Under the pieces are notes generated by a model, which did no database searches, was not told where the DNA came from, and saw only the letters and a program-made list of their open reading frames with translations. Source: Alloalcanivorax xiamenensis (lineage in GTDB: Bacteria; Pseudomonadota; Gammaproteobacteria; Pseudomonadales; Alcanivoracaceae). Taken from it: DNA of 64,000 bases. The stretch spans positions 223,902 through 287,901 of the forward strand of contig NZ_AQPF01000003.1 of NCBI RefSeq assembly GCF_009846745.1. The letters are read 5' to 3'. Below are positions 48,292 through 57,371 of this stretch, one piece after another (position 1 is the stretch's first letter; each line of letters opens with the position of its first letter). The position numbers were made by a program, and so were the translations under genes.

Positions 48292-49818
48292 ATGAATATC
48301 GCAAACTGGCTGCACGATCAGGCCCGCTGCCATCCGCAACGTCCGGCGCTGTTCCACGGCGCCGAACAGGTGGCGGACTACCGCGCCTTCGCCGACCACG
48401 CCGCCACCATCGGCGGCCTGCTGCGGGAGCGCCACGGCGTGGTCCCCGGCGACCGGGTGGCGCTGTTCATGAAAAACGGCGTGGACTACCTGCCGCTGAT
48501 GTACGGCATCTGGTGGACCGGCGCCGTGGTGGTGCCGGTGAACGCCAAACTGCACGCCGCGGAAGCGGCCTGGATCGCCGGCAACGCGGAAAGCAAGCTG
48601 GTCATTACCGATGACGGCCGCACTTTTCAGAACCCGTCGCTGGAGAGCGGTGTCGAGCTGGCCGCCGGTGATCTGGTTGCCAGCGGCACACCAACCGCGC
48701 GCACGCAGCCCCCGCATCCCCGCCGCGCCGAAGACCTGGCCTGGCTGTTCTACACCTCCGGCACCACCGGCCGCTCCAAAGGCGTCATGCTCTCCCACGG
48801 CAATCTGGTCGCCATGGCGTTGTGCTACCCAGTGGATGTGGAGCCGGTAACCGGGGACGACGCCCTGCTCTACGCCGCGCCCATGTCCCACGGCGCCGGC
48901 CTGTATAACTTTATCTTTGTTCGCGCCGGCGCCCGCCACGTTCTGCCAGTGTCGCGGGGATTCGACGCCGCCGAGGTGCTCGATCTGGCCCGGCGGCTCG
49001 ACCGGGTGTCGCTGTTCGCGGCGCCGACCATGGTCAAACGGATGGTGGCGGAAGCGCGCCGCCAGGGCGAGCACGGAGAAGGCTTGAAAAGCGTGGTCTA
49101 CGGCGGCGCGCCGATGTACACCGCGGACATTCGCGAGGCCCTTTCCGTACTTGGACCGCGCTTCATCCAGATCTACGGCCAGGGCGAAAGCCCGATGACC
49201 ATCACCGCCCTGGACCGGCGACGCATCGCCGACCATGAAGCCCCCGACTGGGAACGCCACCTGGCCTCCGTGGGGCGCGCGCAATCCTGCGTCGACGTAC
49301 GGGTGGTCGATGCTCAAATGCGCCCCCTCCCCCCGGGAGAAAGCGGTGAAGTGGTGGTACGCGGCCTGACCGTCATGGCGGGTTACTGGCGTAACGACGA
49401 TGCCAGCCGCGACACCCTGGTGGACGGCTGGCTGCGCACCGGGGATATCGGCTTCCTCGATGAGCAGGGATTTCTGACCCTCACCGATCGCAGCAAGGAC
49501 GTCATCATCTCCGGCGGCACCAACATCTACCCGCGCGAGGTGGAAGAGGTGCTGGCGCAGCACCCGGCCATCACCGAGGTGTCGGTGATCGGTGAACGGG
49601 ACCCGGAATGGGGCGAAATCGTGGTGGCCTTCGTGGTCGCTGACGACAACATCAAGGCAGAGGAGCTGAACCTGTGGTTCAGCGAGCGCATGGCCTCGTT
49701 CAAGAAGCCGAAGAAATACTATTTCCGCGACGATCTTCCGAAAAACAGCTACGGAAAAATTTTGAAGACCGAGCTGAGAAAACAATTAGAGGTATTGAGC
49801 GATGGAACGGTTTCTTGA
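48292..49818 (+). CDS. Acyl-CoA synthetase (AMP-forming)
   Basis: 508-residue ANL-family ligase activating a carboxylic acid with ATP and CoA. P-loop LFYTSGTTGRSKGVMLSH (about 149-166), A5-like region QIYGQGESPMTITALD, A7/A8 GWLRTGDIGFLDEQGFLTL and DRSKDVIISGGTNIYPREVE, with the catalytic Lys in LPKNSYGKILK. Sequence style is that of medium/long-chain or aromatic acid ligases; substrate not determinable. The gene overlaps the following dehydrogenase by 17 bases. Confidence 0.9.
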   Translation: MNIANWLHDQARCHPQRPALFHGAEQVADYRAFADHAATIGGLLRERHGVVPGDRVALFMKNGVDYLPLMYGIWWTGAVVVPVNAKLHAAEAAWIAGNAESKLVITDDGRTFQNPSLESGVELAAGDLVASGTPTARTQPPHPRRAEDLAWLFYTSGTTGRSKGVMLSHGNLVAMALCYPVDVEPVTGDDALLYAAPMSHGAGLYNFIFVRAGARHVLPVSRGFDAAEVLDLARRLDRVSLFAAPTMVKRMVAEARRQGEHGEGLKSVVYGGAPMYTADIREALSVLGPRFIQIYGQGESPMTITALDRRRIADHEAPDWERHLASVGRAQSCVDVRVVDAQMRPLPPGESGEVVVRGLTVMAGYWRNDDASRDTLVDGWLRTGDIGFLDEQGFLTLTDRSKDVIISGGTNIYPREVEEVLAQHPAITEVSVIGERDPEWGEIVVAFVVADDNIKAEELNLWFSERMASFKKPKKYYFRDDLPKNSYGKILKTELRKQLEVLSDGTVS

Positions 49819-50608
49819 CGGCAAAACCGCACTGGTCACCGGTTCCGTCCAGGGTATCGGCCTTGCCATTGCCAAGGCGCTTGGACGGGCCGGCGCCCGC
49901 ATCGCCGTCCATGGACTAGCTGATCCCGCTCAAGCGGCGACGGCCTGCGCGGAGGTTCAAGCCACCGGGGCGCCGGAGGCCCGTTTTTTTGCAGCGGACA
50001 TGCGCGAGCCCCAAGCGATCGAGGCAATGATGGATGCCGTTTCCGAATGGGGCGGCGCTGACATTCTGGTCAACAATGCCGGCGTCCAGCATACCGTCCC
50101 GCTGGCGGAGGCGACGGCGGCGATCTGGGACACGGTTCTCGCCATCAATCTCTCGGGAGCCTTCCATACCATGCGATTGGCGTTGCCGACCATGGCCAGC
50201 CGCGGCTACGGACGCGTCATCAACATCGCCTCGGTCCACGGGCTGGTGGCTTCGGTACACAAGTCCCCCTACGTCGCCTCCAAGTTCGGACTGGTCGGGC
50301 TGAGTAAAGTCGCCGCTCTGGAATACGCCGACAAAGGCGACAAAGCCTCCGGCGGAATCACTGTCAACTGCCTCTGCCCGGGGTGGACGGAAACCGCCAT
50401 CCTTGACCCACAGATCGACGCCAGCGCCGCCGAACAGGGTGGCGACAGGGCGGCCGGCATCAGGAAGATGCTGGCTGAGAAACAGCCTTCCGGGCGCATG
50501 TCCGCCCCCGAGGAAATCGCTGAACTCGCACTGTGGTTGAGTGCCCCGGTGGCTCACAACCTCACGGGCACGGCGATTCCGGTGGACGGCGGCTGGACGG
50601 CGCAATGA
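49802..50608 (+). CDS. bdhA: 3-Hydroxybutyrate dehydrogenase
   Basis: 268-residue short-chain dehydrogenase oxidising (R)-3-hydroxybutyrate to acetoacetate with NAD. Cofactor motif TGSVQGIGLAIA, NNAGVQHTVPLAEA, the NLSGAFHTMRLALPTM helix, catalytic INIASVHGLVASVHKSPYVASK (shown in part; Ser, Tyr and Lys all present) and CLCPGWTETAILDPQID. NNAGVQH and ASVHGLVAS are hallmarks of BdhA. Its start lies inside the ligase gene (17-base overlap), so translation is coupled. Confidence 0.9.
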   Translation: MERFLDGKTALVTGSVQGIGLAIAKALGRAGARIAVHGLADPAQAATACAEVQATGAPEARFFAADMREPQAIEAMMDAVSEWGGADILVNNAGVQHTVPLAEATAAIWDTVLAINLSGAFHTMRLALPTMASRGYGRVINIASVHGLVASVHKSPYVASKFGLVGLSKVAALEYADKGDKASGGITVNCLCPGWTETAILDPQIDASAAEQGGDRAAGIRKMLAEKQPSGRMSAPEEIAELALWLSAPVAHNLTGTAIPVDGGWTAQ

Positions 50609-50612
50609 ACAT

Positions 50613-50632
50613 CGACGCGCTTTTGCGCGTCG
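50613..50632 (+). promoter_or_regulatory. Hairpin between bdhA and the TRAP receptor gene
   Basis: CGACGCGC (50613-50620), loop TTTT, GCGCGTCG (50625-50632), right after the bdhA stop. A likely RNA processing or stabilising structure; without a T-run it need not terminate. Confidence 0.5.
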
Positions 50633-50687
50633 CGAAAACCATGACACCTGCCCATAAGACAACACTGATAACAACAGGAGACACGTG

Positions 50688-51785
50688 ATGACAATAAAAA
50701 GAAGGGATTTCCTCAAAGGCAGCGCCGCCCTGGCCGGCGCCGGCATGCTGAGCGGTTTGTCGGTACCGGTGTGGTCCGCGTCCGCCACCCGCATCAAGTT
50801 CGACACCTACATTTCTGAAACCGCCGGCCCCTCGCGCCTGGACGGCTGGTTCCTCGACGAACTGGAAAAACGGGCCGGCGACGCGGTAAAAATTCGCCGT
50901 TTCTGGGCCCAATCGCTGAACAAGGTTGGCGAGCATCTGGCGGCGGTCCGCGACGCCACGTCCGAAATGTCGCTGATTTCCCCCGGCTACTACCAGGCGG
51001 AACTGCCGGTGACCCGGGGACTGGACTGGTACTTCCGCATGCAGCGCGCCGATGCTCTACAGCTGGTGTGCCGCGACCTGTACCAGCAGTTCGAGCCGCT
51101 GCGTCAGGAATGGGAGCAACGGCACCGGTCCAAGGTGATGTACTGGACCAACTGGTATTACGCCCCCCTGGTGACCCGGGAACCAATCCGTTCCCTGGAG
51201 GACATCAAGGGCAAACGGATTCGCGGCTACGGTGTGGCCACGGAAGTGATCGAACGCCTGGGCGGCACCGCCGTGCCGATGGCGGCGCCGGAAGTTTACA
51301 CCGCGCTGGAACGGGGTGTTCTGGACGGCGTCTACGGTTTCGATTTCATGACCTCCATTGCTTACAAGCTGCATGAGATCGCGCCTTATTTCACCGACCT
51401 TGGCGACGGCCCCCACGCGCCCGCCGCCACCATCATGAGCATGAGCACCTGGAACGAGCTGCCGGAGAAGGTGCAGGGTATCTGCAACGAGCTGGTGGAA
51501 GAGATTTATGCTGGCAAGTACACCGAAATCTACGGTGCCACTTCCCGGGAGTATATGAAAACCGCGCTCAAGGAAGGTGCCCAATTTTCCTCGCTCAGCG
51601 ATGCCGAGAAAGCCGAAGCCAAGGGGTTGATCCAACCGGCCCAGGTGGAGGGCTGGATCGAACGGGTAGCCAAACCAGCCAACATCGACGGCGCCAAGAT
51701 GCAGGCGCTGGTGGATACCGCGATCGCCAAACACGACGCCAATGGCACCCTGAAGCGGCCGATTGAACTGGCGGCGGAGCTGTAG
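50688..51785 (+). CDS. TRAP transporter periplasmic receptor (DctP family), Tat-exported
   Basis: 365-residue substrate-binding protein. The N-terminus MTIKRRDFLKGSAALAGAGM carries a twin-arginine motif, so it is probably exported folded by Tat, unlike the Sec-type receptor at 15457. TRAP receptor marks: SLISPGYYQAELPVTRGLDW, IKGKRIRGYGVATEVIERLG with the ligand-binding Arg, and LERGVLDGVYGFDFMTSIAY. The ATG at 50688 is 7 bases after CAGGAG. Ligand unknown; bdhA just upstream makes 3-hydroxybutyrate or a related acid plausible. Confidence 0.9.
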   Translation: MTIKRRDFLKGSAALAGAGMLSGLSVPVWSASATRIKFDTYISETAGPSRLDGWFLDELEKRAGDAVKIRRFWAQSLNKVGEHLAAVRDATSEMSLISPGYYQAELPVTRGLDWYFRMQRADALQLVCRDLYQQFEPLRQEWEQRHRSKVMYWTNWYYAPLVTREPIRSLEDIKGKRIRGYGVATEVIERLGGTAVPMAAPEVYTALERGVLDGVYGFDFMTSIAYKLHEIAPYFTDLGDGPHAPAATIMSMSTWNELPEKVQGICNELVEEIYAGKYTEIYGATSREYMKTALKEGAQFSSLSDAEKAEAKGLIQPAQVEGWIERVAKPANIDGAKMQALVDTAIAKHDANGTLKRPIELAAEL

Positions 51786-51831
51786 CTCCGCCCCAACCGG
51801 CGCATCGGATGACAACAATAATGAGGTAATC

Positions 51832-52347
51832 ATGACCTTCCTTGAACGGCCATTCCGGGCCCTGGCCAATGTGTTTGGCGGTGTGGCACTGGTTTCACTC
51901 GCCTTTCTGATGGTGGCCATCACTCTGGATGCCACCGTGCGCTCCCTGATCGACCGGCCGATCACCGGCATCTTCGAGCTTTCGGAGATCGCCCTGGTGC
52001 TGATCGTATTCCTCGGTCTGGGCTGGACCCAGATGGAACACGCTCATATCCGCGTGGACGCCCTGGTGAAACTGGCGCCACCGCCAGTGGCCCGGGCCAT
52101 GAATGCCTTTTCCTGGGCCGCCGCCGCACTGGCACTGGCCCTGCTTACCTGGCCCTCGACCCTGGACGCCCTTCATTCGTTCCAGATCAAGGAGTTCCGC
52201 TGGGGCTATATCGAGTTCCCGATCTGGTGGGCGAAGATCGCCCTGGCCGTGGGCCTCTGGTTCGCCACCGCGCAAATGCTGCTGTATTCCGTTCTCGCCC
52301 TGCTAGGCCGGGACCACCCTGCTGCATCAGACCAGCCCACCGACTGA
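51832..52347 (+). CDS. TRAP transporter small permease (DctQ family)
   Basis: 171-residue protein with four hydrophobic segments (ANVFGGVALVSLAFLMVAIT, ELSEIALVLIVFLGLGWTQM, AMNAFSWAAAALALALLTWP and ALAVGLWFATAQMLLYSVLA) and the DctQ mark FELSEIALVLIVFLGLG. The start at 51832 (MTFLERPFRALANVF) follows AATGAGG. It lies 46 bases after the receptor and 21 before the large permease. Confidence 0.9.
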   Translation: MTFLERPFRALANVFGGVALVSLAFLMVAITLDATVRSLIDRPITGIFELSEIALVLIVFLGLGWTQMEHAHIRVDALVKLAPPPVARAMNAFSWAAAALALALLTWPSTLDALHSFQIKEFRWGYIEFPIWWAKIALAVGLWFATAQMLLYSVLALLGRDHPAASDQPTD

Positions 52348-52368
52348 CAGGCCAACAAGAGACCCGTT

Positions 52369-53685
52369 ATGGATGAAATGACCGCTACCCTGCTGGCCAT
52401 TGGCCTGGTCTTCGTACTATTGGCCACTGGTGTTCCCGTCTTCGCCTCCCTGGCCCTGGCCGGCGTGGCCGGTGTGGTGATGGTGGAAGATCTGGACTTC
52501 GCGCTGAACCGCCTCAAGGCTTTCTCCTACACCCAGACCGCGGTCTATCTGCTGACCGTAATCCCGCTGTTTATTCTGATGGGGAACTTCGCGCAAAAAG
52601 CCGGTGTCGGGCAAAGGCTATTCAGTGTGGCGCGTAAATGGGTCGGGCAATTGCCCGGCGGCCTGGCCATCGCCAGCGTCCTCACCAGCGCCGGGTTCGC
52701 CGCCACCTCCGGCTCCAGCGTGGCCACCGCCGCCACCGTCGGCGCCGTCGCCATCCCGGAAATGAAACAGGCCGGTTACGATCGTCGGCTGAGCACCGGC
52801 GCGGTGGCGGCTGGCGGTGTGCTGGGCGTGCTGATTCCACCGAGCGTGTTGTTGATCTTCTACGCCGCGCTCACCGAAGTTTCCGCCGGCGCCATGCTGG
52901 TGGCAGGGGTGTTGCCCGGGTTACTGTCCACTCTGGTGTTCATCGCCGGTATCGTGGTGGTCAGCAAAAAAATCATGCCCGATTGCCACCAGACCCAGCC
53001 CCACTATGGCTGGGGGGAACGCTTTGCCTCCCTGGGCGATGCCTGGCAGGTGATCGTGCTGTTCGTGGTCGTGCTCGGCGGCATTTATCTGGGCTTCGTC
53101 ACCCCCACCGAAGCCGGCGCGATCGGTGCTTTCGCCGCCTTCGTGATGCTGCTGTGCTCACGCCAGGCCCGCGCCAACCTCGGCGGCAACCTGAAGGACA
53201 GCTTCCGCTCCTCGATCAGCACCACGGTGATGATCCTCATGACCATGCTAGGCGCCGGCATCTTCAGCTACTTCCTCACCCTGGTGGGCGCGCCGCAATA
53301 CATCGTCGAGGCCGTCACCACCGTGGATCTGCCGCCGCTGCTGATCATCGGTTTACTGCTGTTGATCTATCTGCCGCTGGGCATGTTCCTGGACGCGTTC
53401 TCGATGCTGGTAATCACACTGCCGATTCTGTTCCCCACGGTGCAGTCACTCGGTTTCGATCCGCTCTGGTTCGGTATTCTGGCGGTGAAAATGTGCGAGA
53501 TCGGCCTGATCACCCCGCCGGTGGGCCTGAACGTCTATGTCACCGCCGGCATCGACCGCGACACCCCGCTGGTGGACGTGTTCCGCGGCGCCGGCTGGTT
53601 CATGATCATGGAAGCGGTCACCACCTTGCTGATTTTCTTCTTTCCGGTCATTGTCACCTGGCTGCCCGCCAACATGCTCGGCTGA
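52369..53685 (+). CDS. TRAP transporter large permease (DctM family)
   Basis: 438-residue polytopic permease with about 12 hydrophobic segments. Marks: VIPLFILMGNFAQKAGVGQR, TSAGFAATSGSSVATAATVG, AAGGVLGVLIPPSVLLIFYA and VKMCEIGLITPPVGLNVYVT. It contains no large insert in the middle loop, unlike the permease at 13370, so the two TRAP systems are of different subtypes. Confidence 0.93.
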   Translation: MDEMTATLLAIGLVFVLLATGVPVFASLALAGVAGVVMVEDLDFALNRLKAFSYTQTAVYLLTVIPLFILMGNFAQKAGVGQRLFSVARKWVGQLPGGLAIASVLTSAGFAATSGSSVATAATVGAVAIPEMKQAGYDRRLSTGAVAAGGVLGVLIPPSVLLIFYAALTEVSAGAMLVAGVLPGLLSTLVFIAGIVVVSKKIMPDCHQTQPHYGWGERFASLGDAWQVIVLFVVVLGGIYLGFVTPTEAGAIGAFAAFVMLLCSRQARANLGGNLKDSFRSSISTTVMILMTMLGAGIFSYFLTLVGAPQYIVEAVTTVDLPPLLIIGLLLLIYLPLGMFLDAFSMLVITLPILFPTVQSLGFDPLWFGILAVKMCEIGLITPPVGLNVYVTAGIDRDTPLVDVFRGAGWFMIMEAVTTLLIFFFPVIVTWLPANMLG

Positions 53686-53755
53686 AGGTCGGATCATTGG
53701 GGGTCGAATAAACAACAGCGTTCATGCACAGGCGTTCGTGCATAGGAGAGATGCC

Positions 53756-54742
53756 GTGAAAGCCATGATCATCGATCGTTCCGGCGCGACACCGGCCATC
53801 CGTCAAGGTGACATCGAGCCCCCTTCCCGGGCCAGGGGACAGGTGCTGATCCGGGTCCAGGCCGCTTCGGTGAACCGCGCCGATCTGGCGGTTCTGGCTG
53901 GCACCCATGCCGCTCCCGGAGCCGCCGGCGCCCCCGCCGTGGTGGGTCTGGATGCCGCCGGCACCGTTGTCGAAGCCGATGAGGATAGCGGATTCAGCGT
54001 TGGCGACCGGGTGATGACCATGGTGGGCGGCGGGCTGGCGGAGTACATCGCCATCGATGCACGATTCCCCGTTCCTCTACCGGCCCCATGGACCTTCGAG
54101 GAAGGCGCCGGCGCCATCGTCGCCCTGATGACCGAACACAACGCGCTTCGTACCGCCGGGCGACTTCGCGGCGGCGACGCCGTGTTCATCAATGCCGCCA
54201 ACTCGGGGGTCGGTCAGATGGCGATCCAGATTGCGCGCTATCTGGGCGCCGGGCGGATCATCGCCGGCGTCCGCACTCACCGGGAAGACGCTCTGCTCAA
54301 AACACTCGGCGCGGACGCGGTCATCAACACCGGGTCCGAAAAATTCGCTGAGCGGATACTCGACGCCAGCGACGGGCAAGGCGCGGACATCATCGTCGAC
54401 CATGTGGGCGGCCCCTATCTGGCGGACCACATCAAAGCCGCGGCGCTTCAGGCGCGCCTCATCGGCGTGGGACGTCTCGGCGGCGCCGAAGGCACCCTGG
54501 ACCTGGAAGCCCTGGCCTTCAAACGAGTGGAAATCATTGGCGTGACGTTCCGCACCCGCAGTCTGGAAGAGAAGGTCCGCATCGTCGAGGCAATGCGTGA
54601 GGATCTGGACAACGCCCTGGCCGAAGGCAAGCTGAAGCCTCGTATCGACCGGGTGCTGCCCTGGACGGAAGTTAGAGCGGCACAAGAACTTGTCTCCGGC
54701 AATGATCACCTGGGCAAGGTCATCCTCCAGGTCACGCCTTGA
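53756..54742 (+). CDS. Quinone oxidoreductase-like medium-chain dehydrogenase
   Basis: 328-residue MDR-superfamily protein: N-terminal catalytic domain (VLIRVQAASVNRADLAVLAG, without the zinc ligand Cys of alcohol dehydrogenases), cofactor domain with NAANSGVGQMAIQIARYLGA, and the C-terminal LKPRIDRVLPWTEVRAAQEL. Zinc-free NADPH:quinone reductase or enoyl reductase type. The start is GTG at 53756, 7 bases after AGGAG; an earlier in-frame ATG lies inside the permease gene. Last gene of the operon, 70 bases after dctM. Confidence 0.85.
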   Translation: MKAMIIDRSGATPAIRQGDIEPPSRARGQVLIRVQAASVNRADLAVLAGTHAAPGAAGAPAVVGLDAAGTVVEADEDSGFSVGDRVMTMVGGGLAEYIAIDARFPVPLPAPWTFEEGAGAIVALMTEHNALRTAGRLRGGDAVFINAANSGVGQMAIQIARYLGAGRIIAGVRTHREDALLKTLGADAVINTGSEKFAERILDASDGQGADIIVDHVGGPYLADHIKAAALQARLIGVGRLGGAEGTLDLEALAFKRVEIIGVTFRTRSLEEKVRIVEAMREDLDNALAEGKLKPRIDRVLPWTEVRAAQELVSGNDHLGKVILQVTP

Positions 54743-54767
54743 TCATTCAGGGCAGGCTCGGGCGCGG

Positions 54768-55466
54768 CTATTTCGGAGACCCGGGCAGAAACGACAAATC
54801 CATGTGATAGCGGCGAGGGTCGTCACGCCCGACAAACACCGGCACGTTCACGTCCTGCAAATAAGGGGCAGGGTCGTACCATAAGTAATCGCTGAGAAAA
54901 CGGCGGCTCTCCCCGCTCAACGGATCGCGTCCCCGCGTCACCACCCGATAAGGATGGCGATACTGCACCTTCACCGAAGTCACATGCTCCACGCGCTCCA
55001 GCTCGGTCTCGATCCGCCGCCCTTCACGCTTCAGCACAGACACCCGGCGTCGCTTGCGCCGCCCGGCCGCAATCCAGATACCGCCGATCAAAAGGAATAC
55101 CGGCCCGATCAGTCCACCGATTATCGAACCGCCCCAGAGCGCAAAGAAATTATCAATACGGGCCTCTTCAGGCCTGGCCGACGAATACAGGATCGGCACA
55201 GTATCGCCAATCCGCGCTCCAGAACAACGCGTCCCCGACTTGGTGGAGAACTCAATCAGGCGCCCTTCTTCCGTATGGAATCGCACTACCCATTCGCATA
55301 CGGTCTTTTCGTCCACACGCCGCTCACGAACGTTCTCTAGCACTCCTTGCCCTGATACCGCCTCCTTCATGAAAGAGGCCGTATCCAGATACAACACGAC
55401 CGCCATAACAATCGCGGCGAAGCCAAAAGCCGCAAAAAAGTATTTGAAGAGCCCACGAACGGTCAT
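54768..55466 (-). CDS. DUF3592-like membrane protein
   Basis: 232-residue protein with an N-terminal hydrophobic helix (GLFKYFFAAFGFAAIVMAVV), an extracytoplasmic stretch with two Cys (CEWVVRFHTEEGRLIEFSTK and SGTRCSGARIGDTVPILYSS), a second hydrophobic region (IIGGLIGPVFLLIGGIWIAA) and a basic then beta-rich C-terminal part (SVKVQYRHPYRVVTRGRDPL). The GD-VPVLY-like segment is typical of DUF3592. Function unknown. Same strand as the effector locus, 71 bases downstream of the next gene, and so possibly its last member. Confidence 0.65.
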   Translation of the reverse strand: MTVRGLFKYFFAAFGFAAIVMAVVLYLDTASFMKEAVSGQGVLENVRERRVDEKTVCEWVVRFHTEEGRLIEFSTKSGTRCSGARIGDTVPILYSSARPEEARIDNFFALWGGSIIGGLIGPVFLLIGGIWIAAGRRKRRRVSVLKREGRRIETELERVEHVTSVKVQYRHPYRVVTRGRDPLSGESRRFLSDYLWYDPAPYLQDVNVPVFVGRDDPRRYHMDLSFLPGSPK

Positions 55467-55537
55467 GATTCAATCGCACCCGCACTGCGCCATCCTTTCC
55501 TCAATTCCCGTCCTCTCATATCCACCGTGCTCCGCCC

Positions 55538-56077
55538 TCAGCGTATCTCCCCGGAGCGAATTTTCCTCACCACCGCCGCCAGCTCCGGGCTCGCTATCTG
55601 CCGGGCACCCCAGAGCAATTCCCGCTTACTCAACTGCTTCTTGCGATACAGCCTTTCCAGATGACCGGCAAAATCCCTGTCACTCATACCCGGCTCACGA
55701 TGCGCCATCACCACTTCAAACGCACGCAGCCAACGGCAAATAAACCCGTATAAAATGGCCGCGCCCAAAAGCGAGACGCCCATCACGGCAAAGAGAACCT
55801 CATCCACCGGCTTGCCAAGCCAAAGATTAATACCATCCCAAAGAAACACTCCCAGGCACACCAGAAAAACCACCAGGAGCCCCCATGTGACCAGGGCCGG
55901 AGTTCGCCGATATACACCAGGCGCTTTTCGTGGATCCAGAGGCGGCTTATCCGGTCCCGCAAAGAACCAGTCGTGATGTGCCTGACAGCAGAAGAGGCGG
56001 CCGTTCTCGCTGGCGACGACTTTATCGGTGGTCACTTTTTTGTTGCAGGCGGCGCATTTCGGGGAAGTCCTGAGCAT
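55538..56077 (-). CDS. Membrane protein with N-terminal zinc-ribbon-like motif
   Basis: 179-residue protein of unknown function. The N-terminus has a metal-site-like cluster CAACNKKVTTDKVVAS... with Cys pairs CAAC and FCC and a nearby HH (residues about 7-36), two hydrophobic helices (LVTWGLLVVFLVCLGVFLWD and VLFAVMGVSLLGAAILYGFI), and a charged C-terminus (GMSDRDFAGHLERLYRKKQL). The start at 56077 is supported by AAGGAAGGGAGTTC; an in-frame ATG pair at 56104 has no ribosome site. It lies 196 bases downstream of the DUF6708-like gene and may belong to the same accessory locus. Confidence 0.55.
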   Translation of the reverse strand: MLRTSPKCAACNKKVTTDKVVASENGRLFCCQAHHDWFFAGPDKPPLDPRKAPGVYRRTPALVTWGLLVVFLVCLGVFLWDGINLWLGKPVDEVLFAVMGVSLLGAAILYGFICRWLRAFEVVMAHREPGMSDRDFAGHLERLYRKKQLSKRELLWGARQIASPELAAVVRKIRSGEIR

Positions 56078-56273
56078 GAACTCCCTTCCTTTGGTGGACA
56101 TCATGCGCCTTATTTAAACACAGGGCGGCGGTGGGCGCCGGTCGACGCCCATGGTCTTTTTACCAGAAAAACGAGAATTGATCGCCCATCGGAAAAAAAG
56201 CCGCCCGATAGTCCACCCAGGATACGAGCGAAGACCAGAGCATTTCCCTCGTCGTCCAATAAAAAAAACCACA

Positions 56274-57371
56274 TCACGGCAGCCACTGAGAGCCGGATTC
56301 TTCTTCCTTGGCAGGCGCGTCCGGATCATGGTCCTTGGGCACCCACAAGTCCGCATTCAAATACAAACGACGACAGGTCTCCGGGTCGTAATCTTCCGCT
56401 GTGGTCAGCTTGGGGATAGGTTTGCCGGGTTGGCCTGCTTCACGAATGATCTTCGGCCAGCGAGGTTCCCAGCACAGCAACTGAGAAACCCAATGACCGG
56501 CACCCAAAATCAGAAAGGCGGGACTCATCAGCAGCTTACCCAACCACAGCTTCCAATCACCATGACGCAGAATCGGCCACAGCCCTTCGAATTGGGGTTC
56601 CAGGCTGTACCAGGGCCAGGGGATTTTACTCCGCACCCGGGGTTTGGGCACGGACTCGGGGCCGTCTTCCATGTAGCGGCGGATGAATTCCCATTCGTCG
56701 AGCAGGTCCTGGGCGGTGCCTGCTCGTTTACCGACGGCGGTGTAGGTGGCAAACGGCAAACCGGTATCCAGAGGATGCCAGAACAGCAAAAGGGGCATAC
56801 CCACTCCCTCTGGAGCGGCGACAATCTTGTCCCACGACATGGTGGTCACACCACCCGCGTATTTGGGGCGGTGCAAATACACCTGCCGAGTTTTTCGGTT
56901 GAAGCGGATCAGTAAACGGCGATGGGTGAACAACTCCCAGCGGATGGGGATGTAGAATTTGAATTTGAAGAAGCAGTACCAAAGCCCGGCAGTTAAGCCG
57001 CCCACGCCAATCACGCCGACAAGATAATCTATAAACCCATTGTGGTTGGGACCTCTAAGCAGCAAATCAATTGCACCATAAGCCCCACCGAAACCGAACA
57101 GGAAGAGGGTCAAGGCCAATGGCGTAAGCAGCCCCCGATAATGTTCCAGGGACCCGCAACGCATTTCCAGGAACGCATCATTGAATGCGTACACCGGCCC
57201 CCTGCTTCGGGGGCTATCGCTGACCGGCTGATCCAGAGGTGGGCGCTCCTCTTCCAACAATTCTTTAAAGTCTTGGAGGCGTTCCTCCATGAACTCTTTG
57301 CCAAAAACCTTAGCTTTGCCCTTTTCATCCAGAGTCCCTCCCCACCACGCCATCCATTCAAAAAAGTACAT
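56274..57371 (-). CDS. DUF6708-like membrane protein, copy 2 (candidate effector immunity/accessory)
   Basis: 365-residue protein beginning MYFFEWMAWWGGTLDEKGKA, with two hydrophobic segments (LTLFLFGFGGAYGAIDLLL and LVGVIGVGGLTAGLWYCFF, about 100-150) and conserved cytosolic blocks RRLLIRFNRKTRQVYLHRPK and DEWEFIRRYMEDGPE. The C-terminal 70 residues are nearly identical to those of the copy at 59566, while the N-terminal and membrane parts differ strongly. Its ATG overlaps the stop of the effector module by one base (TGATG), exactly as in the other copy. DUF6708 proteins occur next to VasX-type effectors; immunity function is inference. Confidence 0.7.
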   Translation of the reverse strand: MYFFEWMAWWGGTLDEKGKAKVFGKEFMEERLQDFKELLEEERPPLDQPVSDSPRSRGPVYAFNDAFLEMRCGSLEHYRGLLTPLALTLFLFGFGGAYGAIDLLLRGPNHNGFIDYLVGVIGVGGLTAGLWYCFFKFKFYIPIRWELFTHRRLLIRFNRKTRQVYLHRPKYAGGVTTMSWDKIVAAPEGVGMPLLLFWHPLDTGLPFATYTAVGKRAGTAQDLLDEWEFIRRYMEDGPESVPKPRVRSKIPWPWYSLEPQFEGLWPILRHGDWKLWLGKLLMSPAFLILGAGHWVSQLLCWEPRWPKIIREAGQPGKPIPKLTTAEDYDPETCRRLYLNADLWVPKDHDPDAPAKEEESGSQWLP

